A stretch of DNA of 64,000 bases from Acidovorax sp. YS12. Lineage in GTDB: Bacteria; Pseudomonadota; Gammaproteobacteria; Burkholderiales; Burkholderiaceae_C. The stretch is from the NCBI GenBank assembly GCA_021496925.1, contig CP053915.1, positions 4,305,501 through 4,369,500 on the forward strand, written 5' to 3'. Position numbers and translations under genes: made by a program. The notes below the pieces were generated by a model. That model had not been told where the DNA came from. It made no database searches and worked only from the letters and a program-made list of their open reading frames with translations. Below are positions 42,417 to 51,143 of this stretch, one piece after another. Every line of letters starts with the position of its first letter. The stretch's first letter is position 1.

Positions 42417-42668
42417 ATGGTCGTCATTCGACTCTCCCGCGGCGGCGCCAAGGCCCGTCCGTTCTACAACATCGTCGTCGCCGACAAGCGCGTGCGCCGT
42501 GACGGCCGCTTCATCGAGCGCCTGGGTTTCTACAACCCCCTGGCCAAGGATGGCGAGGAAGGCCTGCGCATCGCCCAGGACCGCCTGGCCTACTGGCTCG
42601 GCGTGGGCGCCCAAGCGTCCGACACCGTTGAGCGCCTGGCCAAGCAAGCTGCCAAGAAGGCCGCCTGA
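42417..42668 (+). CDS. rpsP: 30S ribosomal protein S16
   Basis: An 83-aa ribosomal protein, MVVIRLSRGGAKARPFYNIV, with RRDGRFIERLGFYNP. First gene of the operon rpsP-rimM-trmD-rplS. A GC-rich hairpin with T-run lies between it and rimM. Confidence 0.97.
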   Translation: MVVIRLSRGGAKARPFYNIVVADKRVRRDGRFIERLGFYNPLAKDGEEGLRIAQDRLAYWLGVGAQASDTVERLAKQAAKKAA

Positions 42669-42681
42669 TTCGCTTTTCAGG

Positions 42682-42734
42682 CCCTCCCGGGGCGGGTGCC
42701 GTCGGTGGATACTGGCGGCCCCGCCTTTTTGTTT
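42682..42734 (+). terminator. Possible attenuator between rpsP and rimM
   Basis: GGGGCGGG and CGGCCCCGCC flank a loop of about 24 bases, followed by TTTTTGTTTTTG. It may let most transcripts stop after rpsP, giving more S16 than the downstream enzymes; this is inference. Confidence 0.5.
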
Positions 42735-42746
42735 TTGCGTAGCGCC

Positions 42747-43316
42747 ATGTCCTCCTTTCCTCCACTCGAACCGGCCGAACTCCCCGCTGACGCGGTGGAG
42801 GTGGGCCGCATTGCCGACGCCTGGGGCGTCAAGGGCTGGTTCAAGGTGCTGGCGCACAGCGCCAGCCCCGAGGCCCTGTTCGCCGCGCCCCAGTGGTATT
42901 TGCAGCCGTCCGAGAAGGGCGCCAGGATCTTCAGCGGCACCGTGCTGCTGGTGCCGCGCCAGACGCGCACGCACTCCGACGCCATCGTCGCCAGCGCCCA
43001 GGGGGTGGAGGACCGCAACGCCGCCGAAGCGCTGCGCGGCGCGCGCATCTTCGTCTCGCGCGCCTACTTCCCGCAGACGGAGGAGGATGAGTACTACTGG
43101 GTCGATCTGATCGGCCTGGACGTGCGCAACCGCGAGGGCGTGGCCCTGGGCCGTGTGCGCGAGTTGCTGTCCACGGGGCCGCAGACCGTGCTGGTGCTGG
43201 CCTACGAAGAGGATGGCAAGGCGCGCGAGCGCATGATTCCCTTCGTGTCGGCCTTCGTCGACAAGGTCGAGCTGGCCGAGCGGCGCATCACGGTCGACTG
43301 GCAGCCCGACTATTGA
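42747..43316 (+). CDS. rimM: Ribosome maturation factor RimM
   Basis: A 189-aa ribosome 30S maturation protein: VGRIADAWGVKGWFKVLAHS near the N-terminus and a PRC-barrel-like C-terminal part (YYWVDLIGLDVRN, IPFVSAFVDKVELAE). The start at MSSFPPLEP (42747) is preferred. Its stop overlaps a TTG that could start trmD. Confidence 0.94.
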   Translation: MSSFPPLEPAELPADAVEVGRIADAWGVKGWFKVLAHSASPEALFAAPQWYLQPSEKGARIFSGTVLLVPRQTRTHSDAIVASAQGVEDRNAAEALRGARIFVSRAYFPQTEEDEYYWVDLIGLDVRNREGVALGRVRELLSTGPQTVLVLAYEEDGKARERMIPFVSAFVDKVELAERRITVDWQPDY

Positions 43317-43330
43317 CGCGGCGCGCGCCG

Positions 43331-44098
43331 ATGCGCTTCGACCTCATCACCCTGTTTCCCGAGCTGTTCGCGCCGTTCCTGGCCAGCGGCGTGACGCGCC
43401 GTGCCTACGCCAGCGGCCAGGTGGTGGTGCGCCTGTGGAACCCGCGCGACTTCGCCGAGGGCAACTACCGCCGTGTCGATGACCGGCCTTTCGGCGGCGG
43501 CCCCGGCATGGTGATGCTGGCCGAGCCGCTGGCGCGCTGCCTGGCCGTCATCCGCGCCGACCGGGCCGAGGCGCCGGACGTGCAGGCGCCGCTGGTGCTG
43601 TTCTCGCCGATTGGCGAGCGCCTGGACCATGCAGGCGTGGCGCAGTGGGCGCAGGGCCCGGGCGCCATCCTGCTGTGCGGGCGCTACGAAGGGGTGGACC
43701 AGCGCTTCATCGACGCCGAGGTGCAGCGGCAGATCAGCCTGGGCGACTTCGTGCTCTCCGGGGGCGAGATCCCGGCGATGGCGCTGCTCGACGCCGTGAC
43801 GCGCCTGCAGCCCGGCGTGCTGCACGATGCGGGCAGCCACCAGTTCGACAGCTTCAATCCGCAGCTCGACGGGCTGCTCGACTGCCCGCACTACACCCGC
43901 CCCGAGGTCTGGCGCGGACAGGCCGTGCCGCCGGCGCTGCTGTCGGGCCACCACGCCGAGATCGAGCGCTGGCGCCGCGCGCAGAGCCTGCAGGCCACGG
44001 CCAGCCACCGGCCCGACCTGATCGCCGCGGCGCGCACGCAGGGGCGGCTGACGCGCCAGGACGAGGCTGTTTTGGCCAACATGCCCGGCAAGCTATAA
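43331..44098 (+). CDS. trmD: tRNA (guanine37-N1)-methyltransferase
   Basis: A 255-aa SpoU-fold knot methyltransferase, MRFDLITLFPELFAPFLASG. AdoMet-binding knot segments are LLCGRYEGVDQRFID and LGDFVLSGGE; FGGGPGMVMLAEPL is the substrate loop. The ATG at 43331 is preferred; TTG at 43313 would give six extra residues with translational coupling to rimM. Confidence 0.96.
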   Translation: MRFDLITLFPELFAPFLASGVTRRAYASGQVVVRLWNPRDFAEGNYRRVDDRPFGGGPGMVMLAEPLARCLAVIRADRAEAPDVQAPLVLFSPIGERLDHAGVAQWAQGPGAILLCGRYEGVDQRFIDAEVQRQISLGDFVLSGGEIPAMALLDAVTRLQPGVLHDAGSHQFDSFNPQLDGLLDCPHYTRPEVWRGQAVPPALLSGHHAEIERWRRAQSLQATASHRPDLIAAARTQGRLTRQDEAVLANMPGKL

Positions 44099-44221
44099 TC
44101 AAAGGCTTTTCGATCCTCTGGCCGGCCGCTGCAAGGCGCACCCGAAGGTGCGCGCGCAGCCACACACCGTCAATCCCGACGCATGCCAATCCTGGCGCGG
44201 ACAAGATCGTTGGATGCAACC

Positions 44222-44605
44222 ATGAACCTGATCCAGACCCTCGAGCAGGAAGAAATCGCCCGCTTGAACAAGGAAATCCCTGAATTCGCGCCCGGCGACA
44301 CCGTCATCGTGAGCGTGAACGTGGTGGAAGGCAGCCGCAAGCGCGTGCAGGCCTACGAAGGCGTGGTGATCGCCAAGCGCAACCGTGGCCTGAACAGCGG
44401 CTTCACCGTGCGCAAGATCTCCAGCGGCGAAGGCGTGGAGCGCACGTTCCAGACCTACAGCCCGCTGATCGCCAAGATCGAAGTCAAACGCCGTGGCGAC
44501 GTGCGCCGCGCCAAGCTGTACTACCTGCGCGAGCGCAGCGGCAAGTCGGCCCGCATCAAGGAAAAGCTGCCGGCCCGCAAGGCCGCACCCGTGGCTGCCG
44601 CATAA
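44222..44605 (+). CDS. rplS: 50S ribosomal protein L19
   Basis: A 127-aa ribosomal protein, MNLIQTLEQEEIARLNKEIP with VEGSRKRVQAYEGVVIAKRN. Last of the rpsP operon. Preceded by a leader of about 120 bases with no gene and followed by an intrinsic terminator. Confidence 0.97.
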   Translation: MNLIQTLEQEEIARLNKEIPEFAPGDTVIVSVNVVEGSRKRVQAYEGVVIAKRNRGLNSGFTVRKISSGEGVERTFQTYSPLIAKIEVKRRGDVRRAKLYYLRERSGKSARIKEKLPARKAAPVAAA

Positions 44606-44631
44606 GCGCCGCGCCTGCAGTCTTCCTGCCC

Positions 44632-44664
44632 AGCCGCTACAGTGCCCCTGTAGCGGCTTTTTTA
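44632..44664 (+). terminator. Intrinsic terminator after rplS
   Basis: An 11-bp perfect stem (AGCCGCTACAG and CTGTAGCGGCT) followed by TTTTTTATT. Confidence 0.93.
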
Positions 44665-44674
44665 TTGTCTGAGC

Positions 44675-45370
44675 GTGACCCAGCCTGCCCCCGTCTTCAC
44701 CCCCTTGCCCGCGTTCGACCCGCGCAGCGTGCCCGTGGCGCGCGTCGATGCCGACCTGCCCGCCGTGCCGCCGCAGGCCCAGACGCCCGCGGCGCTGCGC
44801 CAGCGCTTCGCCGCGCCGCCCGCCTGGCAGCCCGAGGTGGTGCTGGAAAAGAAATTCATGCAGCGCGAACCCGCGCAGGCCTCGGTGCTGGTGCCCATCG
44901 TGCTGCGCGCCCAGCCCATGGTGCTGCTGACCGAGCGCACGGCGCACCTGTCCACGCACTCCGGGCAGATCGCCTTCCCGGGCGGGCGCGCCGACCCCGA
45001 AGACACCAGCCCCGCCGCCACGGCGCTGCGCGAGGCGCAGGAGGAGGTCGGGCTCGACCCCGGCTGCGTCGAGGTGCTCGGGCCGCTGTCCACCTACGTC
45101 ACGGGTTCGTCCTTCATCATCACCCCCATCGTCGGCCTGGTGCGGCCCGACGCCGTGCTGCGGGCCAACCCGCACGAAGTGGCCGACGTGTTCGAGGTGC
45201 CGCTGGCCTTCCTGCTCGACCCGGCGCACCACCGCCACCATGTGGTGGAGTGGGGCGGCGTGCGGCGCGAATGGTTCTCCATGCCCTACCAGGACGGCGA
45301 CAAGAACCGCTTCATCTGGGGCGCCACGGCGGGCATGCTGCGTAATTTCTACCGTTTCATGCGCGCCTGA
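44675..45370 (+). CDS. Nudix CoA pyrophosphatase-like hydrolase
   Basis: A 231-aa Nudix hydrolase, starting at GTG 44675 right behind the rplS terminator. The Nudix box GGRADPEDTSPAATALREAQ...EEVGL is intact, and the surrounding LTERTAHLSTHSGQIAFPGG and ITPIVGLV segments are typical of CoA pyrophosphatase (NudL/YeaB-like). Probably cleaves the pyrophosphate of CoA or acyl-CoA. Confidence 0.87.
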   Translation: MTQPAPVFTPLPAFDPRSVPVARVDADLPAVPPQAQTPAALRQRFAAPPAWQPEVVLEKKFMQREPAQASVLVPIVLRAQPMVLLTERTAHLSTHSGQIAFPGGRADPEDTSPAATALREAQEEVGLDPGCVEVLGPLSTYVTGSSFIITPIVGLVRPDAVLRANPHEVADVFEVPLAFLLDPAHHRHHVVEWGGVRREWFSMPYQDGDKNRFIWGATAGMLRNFYRFMRA

Positions 45371-45418
45371 ACGGGCGCCTGGCGGGCCGCGCGGGCGGCG
45401 CCAGTATGATGGGCGCCC

Positions 45419-46381
45419 ATGAGTTTCTTCGCCATCCTGTTCGCTCTGCTGATCGAGCAGGCGCGCCCCCTGTCCCGCACCAATCCCATTCACGCCGGCG
45501 TGCGTGCGTGGGCCTTTTCGGTGCGCCGCAATTTCGACGCGGGCCACCAGCACCACGGCTGGGTGGCCTGGGGCCTGACGGTGGTGCTGCCCGCGCTGGT
45601 GGCGCTGGGCATCCACTGGCTGCTGCTGTGGGGCGTGGGCTGGCCCCTGGCGGTGCTGTGGAACGTGGCGGTGCTCTACATGACGCTGGGCTTTCGCCAG
45701 TTCAGCCACCACTTCACGCGCATCCGCGACGCCCTGGAGTCGGCCGACGAAGACGCCGCGCGCGCCGCGCTGGCGCACTGGCAGCAGGTCGAGGTGGGGC
45801 AACTGCCGCGCAGCGAGATCGTGCGCCACGTGATCGAGTACTCGGTCATCGCCGCGCACCGCCATGTGTTTGGTGTGCTGGCCTGGTTTTCCATCCTGGC
45901 GGCACTGGGCCTGGGGCCCACGGGGGCGGTGCTCTACCGCCTGGCCGAGTTTGCCGCGCGCTACTACGACGAGGACAAGGGCGACAAAGGCAGCACCGCC
46001 CTGCAGCAGTCGGCGGCCCGGGCCTGGACGGCCATCGACTGGCTGCCCGCGCGGCTGACGGCGCTCAGTTTTGCCGTGGTCGGCAATTTCGAGGAGGCCA
46101 TCGAGGGCTGGCGCTTCCATGCCCAGAACTTCCCCAACGACAACGACGGCGTGCTGCTCGCCGCCACCTCGGGCGCCATCAACGTGCGTCTGGGCGGCGA
46201 GGCCCTGCGCCCGCGCGCCGAGGCCGATGGCGCCGCCGCCAGCGAGGGCGACAGCGGCATCACCCCCGGGCGCGAGCCCGAAGTCGGCCACCTGCGCAGC
46301 GTGGTCGGCCTGGTCTGGCGCTCGGTGGTGGTGTGGATGCTGCTGCTGGCGCTGCTCACGCTGGCGCGCCTGCTCGGCTGA
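45419..46381 (+). CDS. CobD/CbiB-family (AmpE-like) membrane protein
   Basis: A 320-aa membrane protein with MSFFAILFALLIEQARPLSR, GFRQFSHHFTRIRDALES and VIEYSVIAAHRHVFGVLAWF, as in the betaproteobacterial CobD/CbiB-like group that also resembles AmpE. No cobalamin genes are next to it, so a role in cobalamin synthesis is doubtful; membrane regulation is a possibility. Confidence 0.8.
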   Translation: MSFFAILFALLIEQARPLSRTNPIHAGVRAWAFSVRRNFDAGHQHHGWVAWGLTVVLPALVALGIHWLLLWGVGWPLAVLWNVAVLYMTLGFRQFSHHFTRIRDALESADEDAARAALAHWQQVEVGQLPRSEIVRHVIEYSVIAAHRHVFGVLAWFSILAALGLGPTGAVLYRLAEFAARYYDEDKGDKGSTALQQSAARAWTAIDWLPARLTALSFAVVGNFEEAIEGWRFHAQNFPNDNDGVLLAATSGAINVRLGGEALRPRAEADGAAASEGDSGITPGREPEVGHLRSVVGLVWRSVVVWMLLLALLTLARLLG

Positions 46382-46392
46382 ACCTTTCATCT

Positions 46393-46450
46393 TTTTGAGC
46401 CAAATCGGGCTCCAGCCCTTGCAAGGCAAGCGCTGGAAGCTATGAAATCA
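46393..46450 (-). repeat. Dispersed repeat upstream of hisC
   Basis: Reverse-oriented copy: GAGCCAAATCGGGCTCCAGCC then GCAAGCGCTGGAAGCTATGAAA. It reaches into the hisC upstream region; an in-frame ATG at 46442 is part of the repeat and should not be taken as the hisC start. Confidence 0.75.
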
Positions 46451-46462
46451 GGAGTTCCACGC

Positions 46463-47563
46463 ATGTCCCTTCCTTCGCTGTGCAGCCCCGTGGTGGCCGG
46501 GCTGCAGCCCTATGTGCCGGGCGAGCAGCCGCGCATTCCCGGCCTGGTCAAGCTCAACACCAACGAGAACCCCTATCCGCCGTCGCCGCGCGCGCTGGCG
46601 GCCATAGCGCAGGCCGCGCGCGAGGGGCTGCAGCTCTACCCCGACCCGCAATCGCTGGCCCTGCGCGAGGCCATCGCAGCGCGGCATGGCCTCGACGCGG
46701 GGCAGGTGTTCGTGGGCAATGGCTCGGACGAAGTCCTGGCGCATGCCTTCTTCGCGTTCTTCCAGCACGCCGGCGCGCCGCTCCTGATGCCCGACATCAC
46801 CTACAGCTTCTACCGCGTCTATTGCGGCCTGTGGGGCATCACTGCCGAGCTGCAGCCGCTCGATGCCGGCCTGGGCATCGACGTGGACCGGCTGGCCGCG
46901 CGGTCCGGGCAGGGGGCGTGCGCCGGCATCGTGCTGGCCAATCCGAACGCGCCGACCGGTATCGGCCTGCCCCTGGCACGCATCGAGCAACTGCTGCAGA
47001 CCTGCCCGCAGCGCGTGGTGCTGGTCGATGAGGCCTATGTGGACTTCGGCGGCGAGAGCGCCGTGGGCCTGGTGGCGCGCTACCCGAACCTGCTGGTGGT
47101 GCATACGCTGTCCAAGTCGCGCTCGCTCGCCGGGCTGCGCGTGGGCGTGGCCTTCGGCCAGCGGCCGCTGGTCGATGCGCTGGAGCGCGTCAAGGACAGT
47201 TTCAACTCCTACCCGCTGGACCGCCTGGCCCAGGCCGGCGCGTGTGCCGCCTATGAGGACGCGGCGTACTTCGAGCAGACCTGCAGCGCCGTGGTGCAGA
47301 GCCGCGAGGGGCTGCTGCTGGCGCTGGAGGACCTGGGCTTCGCGGTGCTGCCCTCGCAGGCCAACTTCCTCTTCGTGCGCCACCCGGGCCATGACGCGGC
47401 CACGCTGGCGGCGCAGTTGCGCGAGCGCGCCGTGCTGGTGCGCCACTTCGCCCGGCCCGAGCGCATCGCGCAGTATCTGCGCATCAGCGTCGGCACGCCC
47501 GCCCAGTGCGATGCGCTGGTGCAGGCGCTGCGGGCGATTCTGGACGGAAGGGGCGGCGCATGA
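46463..47563 (+). CDS. hisC: Histidinol-phosphate aminotransferase
   Basis: PLP-dependent aminotransferase of histidine biosynthesis, 366 aa. KLNTNENPYPPSPRAL near the N-terminus, VLVDEAYVDF, the PLP lysine in HTLSKSRSLAGLRVG, and RISVGTPAQCDALV at the C-terminus. The start at 46463 (MSLPSL) has AGGAG upstream; an ATG seven codons earlier lies in the dispersed repeat. Its stop overlaps the next ATG (ATGA). Confidence 0.95.
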   Translation: MSLPSLCSPVVAGLQPYVPGEQPRIPGLVKLNTNENPYPPSPRALAAIAQAAREGLQLYPDPQSLALREAIAARHGLDAGQVFVGNGSDEVLAHAFFAFFQHAGAPLLMPDITYSFYRVYCGLWGITAELQPLDAGLGIDVDRLAARSGQGACAGIVLANPNAPTGIGLPLARIEQLLQTCPQRVVLVDEAYVDFGGESAVGLVARYPNLLVVHTLSKSRSLAGLRVGVAFGQRPLVDALERVKDSFNSYPLDRLAQAGACAAYEDAAYFEQTCSAVVQSREGLLLALEDLGFAVLPSQANFLFVRHPGHDAATLAAQLRERAVLVRHFARPERIAQYLRISVGTPAQCDALVQALRAILDGRGGA

Positions 47564-48135
47564 CCACGGCTCGCCTGATTGACGAAACCCGTGCGCGCCA
47601 CTTCATCGAGCACTACCAGAGCCTGCTGGAGCAGGTGGCCCTGGATGCCGGGCTGGTGCATGCGCCTGTGGCCAAACAGGGCCTGGTACATCTGCTGCAG
47701 GCCGCACGCGATGCGCTGGCGGACAAGCCCGCGCTGATCCCGCCCGCCCTTGCCGCGCTACAGGCGCAGGGCAGGCCCGTGCCGCAGGACATCGTCGATG
47801 CCGTGGCCACGCTGCGTGTGGGGCGCTGGGTGTACCTGCGCGACACCACGGGCTACAGCGTGCTGTTCGATGGCGAATATGAAAACGTGGCCTATGCCGT
47901 CAAGTGCCTGACCACGCCGCTCAAGGAAATGCTGGGCGACAGCGGGGCGGTCATCACCTGCGGCCTGCTGGCGTATGAAGGCCGGGTGATCTCTGATGGT
48001 TTGGTCGGTTTCGTTGCCTGGCTAGGCCCGGGGCTGCGCCGCGACTTCAACGCCGCGTTGGGCAAGGTGCGTGCCGGTGGGCATTTCCACAGCGACCGTG
48101 TCGTGCCCTTGCCAGCGTCCTTGCCAGCGGATTGA
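47560..48135 (+). CDS. Conserved hypothetical protein after hisC
   Basis: A 191-aa protein starting MTTARLIDETRARHF. The second half (GRWVYLRDTTGYSVLFDGEY, GLVGFVAWLGPGLRRDFNAALG) looks like a compact alpha/beta domain. No named family recognised. Its ATG overlaps the hisC stop by four bases, so it is co-translated with hisC. Convergent with the SulP gene. Confidence 0.6.
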   Translation: MTTARLIDETRARHFIEHYQSLLEQVALDAGLVHAPVAKQGLVHLLQAARDALADKPALIPPALAALQAQGRPVPQDIVDAVATLRVGRWVYLRDTTGYSVLFDGEYENVAYAVKCLTTPLKEMLGDSGAVITCGLLAYEGRVISDGLVGFVAWLGPGLRRDFNAALGKVRAGGHFHSDRVVPLPASLPAD

Positions 48136-48193
48136 TCGGGAAACCGGGCCGGGTTGCCCGGGGCTGCGTGGAGCCGCTTCGGTGCCGCTGCCT

Positions 48194-49852
48194 TCACGCC
48201 ACTGCGGCGGCAGCCGCGCTGGCCACGTCGGGCTGCAGCTCGGGCCGCAACCGCTCGTACAGCCCGGTGCGGCGCGCGATGTCGAGCGGCTGGCCCATCA
48301 GGCCCGAGACGATCAGGCGCACGCCGTGGGCGGCGCAGGCGTGGGCCAGGTTCTCCAGCGCCTCGGCGCCGGTCGAATCGACGTAGATCACGTTCTTCAA
48401 GTCCAGCACCAGCGCCTGGGCGGGCAGGTGGTCCTCCATGGCTTCGAGCAGCTTGGTGGCGCCGAAGAAGAGCGCGCCGTACAGCCGCCAGACCTGCACG
48501 CGCGCGTCGTGCCCGGCCAGCACTGGCAGGTCGGCAGCTTGGACGCGCTCGGCCCGCGACAGGCTGGAGATGCGGTAGATGAAGGTCAGGCAGGCGGCGA
48601 AGATGCCGAACTCCACCGCCACCGTCAGGTCGAAGACCACCGTCAGCAGGAACACGGACACCAGCGTGATGCGGTACGGCAGGCGGTAGGTCTTGAGCCG
48701 CGCGAATTCGCGCCACTCGCCCATGTTCCAGGCGACGAACATCAGGATCGCCGCCAGCGTGGCCAGCGGGATGGATGCGGCCAGCGGCGCGGCCACCAGC
48801 ATCACCAGCAGCAGCGCCAGCGCATGCACCATGCCGGCGACGGGGCTGGTGGCGCCGCTTTTCACGTTGGTGACGGTGCGCGCGATGGTGCCGGTGGCGG
48901 GCATGCCGCCGAAGAACGGCGTGACGAAATTGGCGATGCCCTGCGCCATCAGCTCCTGGTTCGGGTCGTGGCGGTCGCCCACCATGCCGTCGGACACGCG
49001 CGCGCACAGCAGCGATTCGATGGCGCCCAGCAGTGCCAGCGTGATCGTCGGCATGAGCAGGTGGCGCGCCGACTCCCAGGTGAAATCGGGCAGCGCGAAC
49101 GCGGGCAGCCCGGCCGGAATGCCGCCGAAGCGGCTGCCAATGGTCTCCACCGGCATGCCGGACAGCGCCACCACGGCGGTCGCCAGCACCAGCGCGACGA
49201 TGGAGCCCGGCACGCGCGCGAGCGCGCCGGCTAAAGGGTGCCGCCACGCGGGCAGCCAGCGCTGCCAGCCCACGACCACCGCCAGCGACGCGGCGGCCAC
49301 GCCGGTGGCCCAGGGATTGAGGGTGGACAGGTGCTGGTACAGCGCGCCGAGCATGCCGAAGAAGTCGCCCGGCATCTTCTCGATGGAGAGGCCCAGGAAG
49401 TCCTTGACCTGCGACAGCGCGATCAGCACCGCGATGCCGTTGGTGAAGCCGATGACCACGGCCACCGGGATGAAGCGCACCAGCGTGCCGAGCTGCAGCA
49501 CGCCCATCAGGAACAGCAGCACGCCCGACAGCGCGGTGGCGATGATGAGGTTGGCCACCCCGTACTGCTGCACGATGCCGTAGACGATGACGATGAACGC
49601 CCCGGCCGGCCCGCCGATCTGCACCTTGCTGCCGCCCAGCGCCGAGATCAGGAAGCCCGCGATGATGGCGGTGAACAGCCCCGCCTCGGGCGGCAGGCCC
49701 GACGCGATGGCAAAGGCCATCGCCAGCGGCAGCGCGACGACGGCGACCGTGAGGCCCGCGCCGAAGTCCTGCGCGAAGCGGGCCCGGTCGTAGCCGCGCA
49801 GCGCGTCCATCAGGCGTGGGCGGAAGGACAACATCGGGGCGGCTCGCGCCAT
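48194..49852 (-). CDS. SulP-family anion transporter with STAS domain
   Basis: A 552-aa membrane transporter of the SulP/SLC26 group, carrying sulfate, bicarbonate or another anion. About 11-12 helices (GLTVAVVALPLAMAFAIASG, GGPAGAFIVIVYGI, GLIDLPL-type segments absent) followed by a C-terminal STAS domain with the conserved LVLDLKNVIYVDSTGAEAL. Start at ATG 49852; a TTG six codons upstream is less likely. It lies just after rsgA, 14 bases from its stop. Confidence 0.88.
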   Translation of the reverse strand: MARAAPMLSFRPRLMDALRGYDRARFAQDFGAGLTVAVVALPLAMAFAIASGLPPEAGLFTAIIAGFLISALGGSKVQIGGPAGAFIVIVYGIVQQYGVANLIIATALSGVLLFLMGVLQLGTLVRFIPVAVVIGFTNGIAVLIALSQVKDFLGLSIEKMPGDFFGMLGALYQHLSTLNPWATGVAAASLAVVVGWQRWLPAWRHPLAGALARVPGSIVALVLATAVVALSGMPVETIGSRFGGIPAGLPAFALPDFTWESARHLLMPTITLALLGAIESLLCARVSDGMVGDRHDPNQELMAQGIANFVTPFFGGMPATGTIARTVTNVKSGATSPVAGMVHALALLLVMLVAAPLAASIPLATLAAILMFVAWNMGEWREFARLKTYRLPYRITLVSVFLLTVVFDLTVAVEFGIFAACLTFIYRISSLSRAERVQAADLPVLAGHDARVQVWRLYGALFFGATKLLEAMEDHLPAQALVLDLKNVIYVDSTGAEALENLAHACAAHGVRLIVSGLMGQPLDIARRTGLYERLRPELQPDVASAAAAAVA

Positions 49853-49866
49853 GGCAGTACCTCTCT

Positions 49867-50817
49867 TCAATAGCGCGGCGCCTCGCTCAACTCCGCGAAT
49901 AGTTCTCTATAGATTTTGTAGCGGCTGGCGCTGATCGTGCCTGGGCTGGCGTCCGATTCGACCTGCAATTGCACCGCGCAGCCGGGCTCGTGCAGGTGCG
50001 TGCAGTTGTAGAACTTGCACGCGCCCGCGTGCGCGCCCACGTCCGGCATGCAGCGCGCCAGGTCGGTGGGCGCCAGGTGGCGCAGGCCGAATTCCTGGAA
50101 GCCCGGCGAGTCGATGAGCGCGGTGGTGCGCGCCGCGTCCACCCAGTACCAGGCGGTGCTGGTGGTGGTGTGCTTGCCGGAGTTGAGCGCCTGCGAGATC
50201 TCGCCCGTCTGCGCCGATGCCCCCGGCACCAGCAGGTTGATGAGCGTGCTCTTGCCCGCGCCCGAGGGGCCGAGCACCAGCGTGGCCTTGCCCTGCAAAT
50301 GCGCCATCAGCGCCGTGCGGTCCGCCTCGCCCGATTGCGCCAGGGACAGCGGCAGCACGTTGTAGTGGCGGCTGTCGGGGCCCGCGCTGCCGGCCATGTG
50401 GCGGTAGGGCAGCAGCCGCTCCCAGGCGCGCGCGAAGGGCTCCACTAGGTCGCTTTTGTTCAGCGCGATCAGCGGCGTGATGCCTTCGGCCTCGGCGGCG
50501 ATCAGCGCGCGCGCCAGTTGGCTTTCCGAGAACACGGGCTCGGCGGCGATCAGGATCAGCACCTGGTCCAGGTTGGCCGCGAACGACTTGGTGCGGATCT
50601 CGTCCTGGCGGTAGAACAGGTTGCGCCGCGGCAGCACTTTCTCGATGGTGCCCTCGTCGCCCTGGCCGGGCGGCGGCGCCAGCCAGCGCACCTGGTCGCC
50701 CACCACGGCCTGGCTTTTCTTGCCGCGCGGGTGGCAGATGCGGCGCGTGCCGTCGGGCGTTTCGACCACGCAGTGGCGGCCGTGGCTGGCCACCACCAGG
50801 CCTTCGCGCGCGCTCAT
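49867..50817 (-). CDS. rsgA: Ribosome small-subunit-dependent GTPase RsgA
   Basis: A 316-aa circularly permuted GTPase of 30S maturation. The permuted motif order is visible: NKSD (G4), then GPSGAGKST (G1), then DSPGFQEF (G3). An N-terminal OB-like region (ICHPRGKKSQAVVGDQVRW) and a C-terminal zinc-binding CKFYNCTHLHEPGC complete the family. Its ATG overlaps the phhB stop by four bases. Confidence 0.95.
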   Translation of the reverse strand: MSAREGLVVASHGRHCVVETPDGTRRICHPRGKKSQAVVGDQVRWLAPPPGQGDEGTIEKVLPRRNLFYRQDEIRTKSFAANLDQVLILIAAEPVFSESQLARALIAAEAEGITPLIALNKSDLVEPFARAWERLLPYRHMAGSAGPDSRHYNVLPLSLAQSGEADRTALMAHLQGKATLVLGPSGAGKSTLINLLVPGASAQTGEISQALNSGKHTTTSTAWYWVDAARTTALIDSPGFQEFGLRHLAPTDLARCMPDVGAHAGACKFYNCTHLHEPGCAVQLQVESDASPGTISASRYKIYRELFAELSEAPRY

Positions 50818-51143
50818 GGCGTGGCCAGCAGCGCGTCGATGCGCGCCGCACAGTCGAAGTCGGTTGCCGAGATGCCCTGCACGTCGTGCGTGTTGAAGCG
50901 CACCACGCAGCGGCCGTAGTGCACCGACAGGTCGGGGTGGTGGTCCTGCGCGTGGGCGATGAAGGCCACCGCGTTCACGAACGCCATGGTCTCGTGGTAG
51001 CTGGCGAAGCGGTAGGTTTTCTCGATGGCGCCCGCGTGCAGCTGCCAGCCCGGGTGCTGCGCCAGGTTTGCTTCAATTTCGATAGCTGTCAGCGCGCGCC
51101 GTACCTGGGCGGACCAGTCTTTTTTCGGAAACATGGAAGTCAT
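50814..51143 (-). CDS. phhB: 4a-hydroxytetrahydrobiopterin dehydratase (PCD/DCoH)
   Basis: A 109-aa pterin carbinolamine dehydratase, MTSMFPKKDWSAQVRR at the start, with the conserved motif EKTYRFASYHETMAFVNAVA, HDHHPD-type AQDHHPDLSVHYGRC and VRFNTHDV. Start and stop overlap both neighbours by four bases, so M48, phhB and rsgA form a tight operon. Codons of the ALTAIEIEA segment (about 51070-51100) coincide with a degenerate dispersed repeat. Confidence 0.9.
   Translation of the reverse strand: MTSMFPKKDWSAQVRRALTAIEIEANLAQHPGWQLHAGAIEKTYRFASYHETMAFVNAVAFIAHAQDHHPDLSVHYGRCVVRFNTHDVQGISATDFDCAARIDALLATP
51070..51100. repeat. Degenerate dispersed repeat inside phhB
   Basis: TTCAATTTCGATAGCTGTCAGCGC resembles the start of the repeat and is read in frame in phhB. 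Weak match. Confidence 0.4.

Noticed and set aside
45419..46381. Cobalamin biosynthesis protein CobD
   Set aside because: The protein fits the broader CobD/CbiB-like and AmpE-like group, but no other cobalamin genes are here, so the specific function is not supported.
46442..47563. hisC starting at the ATG at 46442
   Set aside because: That ATG is part of the dispersed repeat; the ATG at 46463 has a proper ribosome-binding site and the usual N-terminus.
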